Shown here: one piece after another, positions 59,001 to 64,000 of the stretch
Layout: every line of letters starts with the position of its first letter
How positions within the stretch are numbered: position 1 is the stretch's first letter
Source: Setophaga petechia
Lineage: Eukaryota > Chordata > Aves > Passeriformes > Parulidae
Length of the DNA: 64,000 nt
Reading direction: 5' to 3'
Assembly (NCBI GenBank): GCA_024362935.1
Contig: JANCRA010000008.1
Location: forward strand, 32,544,557-32,608,556
The notes under the pieces: generated by a model
The model's input: only the letters and a program-made list of their open reading frames with translations
What the model was told of the DNA's origin: nothing
Database searches by the model: none
Position numbers and translations under genes: made by a program

Positions 59001-59099
59001 CCCTGGGTGAGGAGTGAGGCAAAGCATGACCTGTCCCATTGGTGAGGCCAGCTGGGGTGCCAGCCGGTGTGTCCAAAGCCACCACCCCACTCCTCAGCT
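56046..59099. other. Unique non-coding sequence
   Basis: No gene or transposon recognised. The region 58030-58260 is GC-richer and opens a 139-codon frame (58028-58447), but three overlapping frames on both strands are open there too and no domain is visible. Nothing else is supported. Confidence 0.55.
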
Positions 59100-59660
59100 G
59101 CGGGCTTTTCCGACATGATCTATAGAGCGATGCTGACAGTAGATTTTCTGGCAGCAATAAAGGTGGCCCGATTCAGAGAATAATTACTGTATGCAAATGA
59201 GTGTGATTTTCCTCTGCCCTTTTATGGATGACTCTGCTCTGCCATTCATCAGGGCCACAAATTTCACTTGGTAGGAGACGGATTTAAAGAGACAGCCGCC
59301 TCTAGAGCTTTGTCTCGGACTTACTAAATCCATGCTTAAGTGTCTTCATAAATAGACGTGCATATGTTATAAAGGGGATGGCAGATTCCAGCCTCTTTAT
59401 CTATGTATTATTGCTTAGAAAACTGTTGAGAAAACATCCGACTCTATGGCCATACAGTATATGAAAGCTTTCACTGCTTTGAATAACAGTCTCTTCTCAG
59501 ATCAGGGTTATATGTGGTTTAGTATGGCCTCTAGTGTGTTTTTTCTCTCTCACTGTGTCCTTTATGATGTTTATACGGTATGTGCCTCAGTGTGCAGTGG
59601 AGGAGGGAGAGAGTGCTATATTTTTTTCTGATGACGATTAGTTAATGGCTATCACGTTCA
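59100..59660. promoter_or_regulatory. Candidate conserved non-coding element (enhancer-like)
   Basis: About 560 bp of complex, non-repetitive sequence that keeps CpGs in an otherwise CpG-poor area. It contains TAATTA (59181-59186) five bases or fewer from the POU octamer ATGCAAAT (59191-59198), a CATAAATAGACG stretch near 59346 and TTATAAAGGGG near 59368. It holds no repeat and no plausible coding frame. This texture is typical of vertebrate developmental enhancers, but I cannot align it, so conservation is unproven. A distal exon or a promoter of a non-coding RNA are alternatives. Confidence 0.4.
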
Positions 59661-62600
59661 CCACAGTAATGGCAGAGGCTGCACTCACAGCAAGGAGCCT
59701 TGGCATGTTTGTGCTGTTCAGGCTCAGTCCATCTGATGGGGGGGAGGAAATGTCCTGTAGTCGTGATATTCCTGTCATGGCCTTGATCTGATAATGCCAT
59801 CACCAGTTTGCGATAAAGGGGGAAAACCCTGCAGAAAAAAAACAAAAAACAAGTCAAGATTTTTGTTTTGGAGCATGGTGTGAGCCTGGTGGGCTAGCAG
59901 GAAAAGAAAACTGTGATGAAGTCAATCTGTTTTTATTCCCTGATGTTGGACACAGGAACATGGTAGTGTGTTCACGGGAAGTCTGTGGAACTTAATGTGT
60001 CACTGCTAAGTATCAGTTTGTGCACTTCACCCAGCGTGTACTGTGCACCCTCCTCCTCAGTGCACAGAGAAGGGAAGGAGGGAGCTGTAAAGGAAACAGG
60101 CCCGTCTGTCACTGGGCTGCCTTGTTACTCATGAGGCAGCAACACACCGGTGTCAGTGCAGCCACAACGCTTTGCTCCCAGTGCCACTCAAAAAACACAG
60201 GAGAGAAGCTGTGGTGCTTCAGTGTTTGTCGACAGTGTGCACCACTAGAGGCCATCACACACTTCCCTAAATAAATATCAATTAATGCACTTGGTTTTGG
60301 GGAATTCCAGGAGACTGGTCCTGGGCCCTTTAATCTACTCCTGCAGCACTAGTACTTCAGTTCAGGGCTCAGATCCTTTCGCTAACAGATGTGTGCAAAA
60401 TATATTTCAAGAGAGAAGTTCTTTTAAGGAAGCTTTTAGTCCATATGCAGAATGCATCAGACATTTCTTTTTCTTTGAATATGACAAGTGGGTATCAAAT
60501 GAAAGTGAAAACAAGCAGCCCAGTTTTCCTGGGAATGTCAAGAAAAGTGAACGTTTGCAGGTAAATGGGGCAGTGGGGAAAGTTTACCTGCTTCTAAAGT
60601 GTGTGCCGTGTTCACTTCCACTTCTGGCACATTTCCTGTCTTGCAGAGGCAGGCTTGGACTGGTTTACTACATCCAAATCACTCCACTCCTTGTGACAAA
60701 TTGTAACCGTTTGCAGCAGACTGGGTAGCTAAGGAGTTATTTGGCCTGACTAAACATTTACTGTCATTGGAAGGCACAGATGTTTTTTTTTCTGACAAAC
60801 AAAACTCGAAGAGTCATGGACATTCAAATTTTTCAGTGGAAATCCAGGAAAATTCCTGATTGTGATTTAAAGCTAGTAAAAATCCTGAAAGAATTTTATT
60901 CCAAAACTCAAAGCAGAAAATGGGAAGTGTCAAATCTTAGTAACCAAAATTGGTGTTTCTTCAGGGACACTACAAGTGCTTCCACATGGACCTGTGATTA
61001 AGCTGAACTCCACACTGAAGAACCTGATTCCCATGCTCATGCAAGAACAGCAGGGCAGAAGCAAATGTTTGGAGAATAAAGTTAATTATTGGCAGAGAAA
61101 AAAAAAAATCAGCTTTCCTATATTATTAAGAGGTATTTATCCTATGTCTGTTGAGCTGCTGCTTTAATATAGGATGACCTCTGACAAAGATTATTATAAT
61201 TTGACATTCTTGTATTGCATTAATAGCCAGAGCGACTCATTTGGGAGGTGGATTCTGACTTACAACTTCAGAGTCGATCTGCTATGGTCCCATTATTATT
61301 TCTGTGTTAAGATGAGGCTTAAAGCTTCAACCCCAGTGGGTTTTCATGTAGCTTTGGTGTGTACTAGGAGATTAAACCAGTTATGAAACTGTTTCCTTGA
61401 TGCCCTCTTTCTCAGACAGCACTGGCAATGAGCAGACCTGTATTGCTGCTGGGAAGCATTTTGTATGGAGGTCAGCCTGCCTTATGTGCCATCAGGCACT
61501 GGAGTCCTTTTGGACTTTTTTTCTTCAGTTCTGGACAGGGCACTGAGATTTAGGGTAGTCATCCCATGAAGGGCAAACTTGATTTATTAAACTGCATGCT
61601 GTCCACGGTTGCCAGGGCCCTGATGGCAGGACCTGGTGGGATGCCCTGTGGGATCTGGCTGAATTCCTACCAGCCACAAGGTGCTGCTGCTGCTGGACAG
61701 CCTGTTTAAAAAGTGTTTGCCATTTCTCAGTTTACACAAAGTTTCACTGATGCTGGAAAAACTAGCTCTGGGAGGAACACCAGAGGAATTTCCAGTAGTC
61801 TGGGAGAAAACTGCATCTAGCCAATGTGGAGTTAAGGAATGGAGCAAGCAATTCCAAAGAGAAGGTTTAAATAAAAATATTTCTTTTCCTTTAGACCCAC
61901 AAGACATTTAAGACTGAGGCCTTTTTAGACTGATGAAGCCAGTGCTGCTGGTTGCTTGTGTAAGTGGGAGTAAGGCATGAATTTCAATACTGCTTTTCTC
62001 TGCTGCAAAGTCTCCAGATCACAGACAGAGGAAAGGTAAGGAATGGGGAAGGAAAGGTCATTAAAGGGGAAATATTCACAAAAGCTTCCATTGAAACTGT
62101 GGCTTTATGTGGCTCTATCCCTTTCCACCTGGAACTTTCTTTCTTCCTCTCCAACTTCTCCTTCTTCAGTGAATACAATTAAGGGACAGTTTCTGCAGTC
62201 TGGGTATTGCACCCCATGTGGTGTGAATATGTACACAGGGCAAGGTCTGGGCTTATTGTTACACATTTATAGTAGTTCACACTGTAAGCTAGGCCCTGGT
62301 TAGGCAATCAAGAAGAAGTTTTTCTGCTCCAAGTATTTTGCCATCTAAGAGTGGCAGCAAAAGTTGACAGAGGGTAGAGGGGGAGCAATGGAAAGTTTAC
62401 ATGCAGTCAGCTGTACTTGAAAGGAGCAATTTAAAGTATAGATGCAACAAGATCCTGCAGGTGATCTCTGGGAGGTCTTGCTGGACATCCAGAATCACAC
62501 ACGTGAAGTCACAGAGGCAGCTGGGGAGCAACCAGACGAGGAGATAAACAGGCTGTTGGCATGGGAGTCCAGCTAACTGAGAGAACCATTTAGGGTTTTT

Positions 62601-63570
62601 TTCTTATTCTTGAATAAAGTAACTATTTAAATTAGAGATCTAAATACAGCAAATTTCCATCTTTAATCCGGTTTTTTTTTGTGTTCAGAAGTTTCTACAA
62701 ATTTTGAACCAATAAGTTTTTTCAGCTAAATTTTCACCTGCTGAAGTCCACTTGTAATGCATTCTTCTTCTGCTGAACATTTTCCTCCTCTTCTCACAAA
62801 TGCCTTGTTCTCCCTCATGTTCATGGACAAATGCCTTGCCAGGCAAGGAGCAGCTACACTACCTCAAGACAGAGACTTTTGTGTCCATTGCCAATAATGC
62901 ATTAAAATGGACAAAAGATTTCTGAAACACACACTGAGACACACCACAGGAGGATAGTTAAAAGAAAATAGAGCATCTTTTCAGTCAAAACATCCTGCAG
63001 AATCTCCACATAATGCTTCATGGCATATGACAGGAAGAAGATGACATCTCTCATCACTAGTCAATAATAAAAACCATGTCAAGAATGAATTGCCTTTGAA
63101 AAAAATACTGTCCATGATTTCCATGGTCCGACATCCTGGAAAACTTCCAAAAAGGGGGAAGAAGGAGGGGGAAAAGAAAAGGGGAAAAAATTTTATTGAT
63201 TTCCTCATTGGGAATGTGATATAAACTTCATATTTTATTAAAAATCTTTACTCTCACTTTGTGAAACGTCCTTTAACACATTATGTCATTTTGTAATACA
63301 ATAGTTTTCCAGCTCCTTCCAGCCCCATCTCCCCTATGTGTTCTCTCAACTGCAGTTATTTTCTTTCCTTTTAAAAAAATATTTCTGATAAAATGTTTCA
63401 AGTGTTAAACAAAAGGGTGCACTTTAGTGCAGCATAAGTTAATGCAGGCATCAGGTAACACTCGGAACATGCTGACATATTTCAAGCAAAACATGGGAAA
63501 TTTGGTTCAAAAACCTTATTTTTTGTCTTGAAATAGAGACTCATAAGTCTTTGTTTTAAGAACACAAAAC
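59661..63570. other. Unique non-coding sequence
   Basis: No gene recognised. The 147-codon frame at 60285-60728 has no signal peptide, domain or family resemblance. A CTCF-like motif at 60242-60253 is listed separately. G-rich and A-rich simple sequence occurs near 63150-63190. Confidence 0.55.
60242..60253 (+). promoter_or_regulatory. CTCF-core-like motif, one mismatch
   Basis: CCACTAGAGGCC matches the CTCF core with one mismatch (C for G at the penultimate G). It is weaker than the motif at 7649 and is in the same orientation, so the two would not form a convergent loop pair. Confidence 0.3.
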
Positions 63571-63705
63571 TTTTTTTTTTTTTTTTTTTTTTTCTCTTTT
63601 AATAGTGGATTCCAGCTGCAGGACTCCTCAACTTTTCCTTTCCCCCTTCCTCCTTCTCCACTTTGCCTCCCCCCTGCCCCCCAATCTCTCCCCCTCCTTC
63701 CCATC
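63571..63705. repeat. T23 tract followed by polypyrimidine stretch with minus-strand G-quadruplex motif
   Basis: T23 (63571-63593) leads into about 110 bp that is mostly pyrimidine. Four C runs at 63669-63674, 63677-63682, 63690-63694 and 63700-63702 have loops of 2, 7 and 5 bases, so the minus strand meets the usual G-quadruplex rule. The homopurine-homopyrimidine asymmetry could also support triplex DNA. The 69-codon minus frame here is simple-sequence artefact. Confidence 0.85.
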
Positions 63706-63736
63706 CGGCATCTACTCACGCACACATACTCTCTAA

Positions 63737-63945
63737 CTTTTTGTTTTTAGTAGCTGCTGCCCCATAAGAAATGCTATCCAACAGACCTGGTGCCTGTCAC
63801 CGCTTCCCATCACATGCCTGGTAATTAAACCCTGACTGATTTATTGACTGACAGCCAACAAATCCCAACCCAGTTTTTATGATATACATGCCTCCCCAGG
63901 CTAAATTCACTCAAACAACAGCCCAGCTGAAAAGGAGGAGGAAAG
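63737..63945. promoter_or_regulatory. Candidate conserved non-coding element with PBX/HOX and MEIS motifs
   Basis: Complex, non-repetitive sequence next to the right edge. It carries CTGTCA (63794-63799, a MEIS site on the minus strand), TAATTA (63822-63827), the PBX-HOX type TGATTTAT (63837-63844) and TGACAG (63849-63854, MEIS on the plus strand) within 61 bp. This grouping is common in developmental enhancers. Conservation and activity cannot be judged here, and the element may continue past base 64000. Confidence 0.4.
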
Positions 63946-64000
63946 GCAAAAAAAAAAAAAGGAGTGATACAGAAAAAGTGCTACACACACGTGCATGCAC

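Noticed and set aside
60285..60728. 147-codon frame
   Set aside because: No recognisable domain and no coding-like bias; sequence is ordinary for the region.
1..64000. Bacterial-type features (operons, ribosome binding sites, CRISPR arrays, insertion sequences)
   Set aside because: The repeats are vertebrate (CR1, ERV LTRs), coding density is near zero, and no regularly spaced repeats are present.

Overview
The window looks like non-coding bird DNA, most likely from a passerine. The basis is repeat content. There are eight fragments of CR1, the dominant avian LINE; three of them carry the 3' end made of ATTCTATG-type octamers. Four long-terminal-repeat (LTR) segments resemble avian endogenous retrovirus LTRs. 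The background is AT-rich and CpG-poor. I found no intact protein-coding gene, no convincing coding exon, no tRNA or rRNA, no CRISPR array and no bacterial-style operon. Open reading frames of 60-160 codons are scattered on both strands without recognisable domains, which is what random AT-rich sequence produces. The window is probably intergenic, or it lies inside a very long intron.

Layout. 1-592 is the reverse-transcriptase end of a minus-strand CR1 that runs off the left edge. About 5.4 kb of unique AT-rich sequence follows. A plus-strand solo LTR lies at 5993-6603. A second, GC-richer LTR-like element at 7321-8408 has candidate GGTAA target-site duplications and contains two CTCF-like motifs. 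10.4-18.1 kb is a retroelement cluster: an old CR1 scrap, a CR1 3' end, an LTR-like block (15882-16388), a long minus-strand CR1 (16551-17470) and, in the opposite orientation, a relic of a CR1-type ORF1 esterase (17607-18067). Another CR1 3' end is at 20064-20385 and an ancient CR1/L3-like fragment at about 25310-25490. A minus-strand LTR at 25753-26296 is related to the one at 5993 but inverted relative to it. From 26.3 to 64 kb repeats are sparse. This part holds an unexplained 116-bp repeat present twice (39093 and 42099), a perfect 15-bp-stem inverted repeat (44113-44153), one CR1 end (53878-53983), an A33 tract (56013-56045), and two stretches near the right end (59.1-59.7 kb and 63.7-63.95 kb) whose composition and motif content suggest conserved non-coding regulatory DNA.

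There are no genes here to act together. What may be functional is regulatory: the CTCF-like pair, a perfect nuclear-receptor DR1 site at 11374-11386, a perfect NFI palindrome at 43317-43331, and the two candidate enhancer regions. All of these are motif-level inferences that need cross-species alignment or chromatin data. No undescribed protein system is visible. The least explained signals are the 116-bp duplicate pair and the local perfect inverted repeats.
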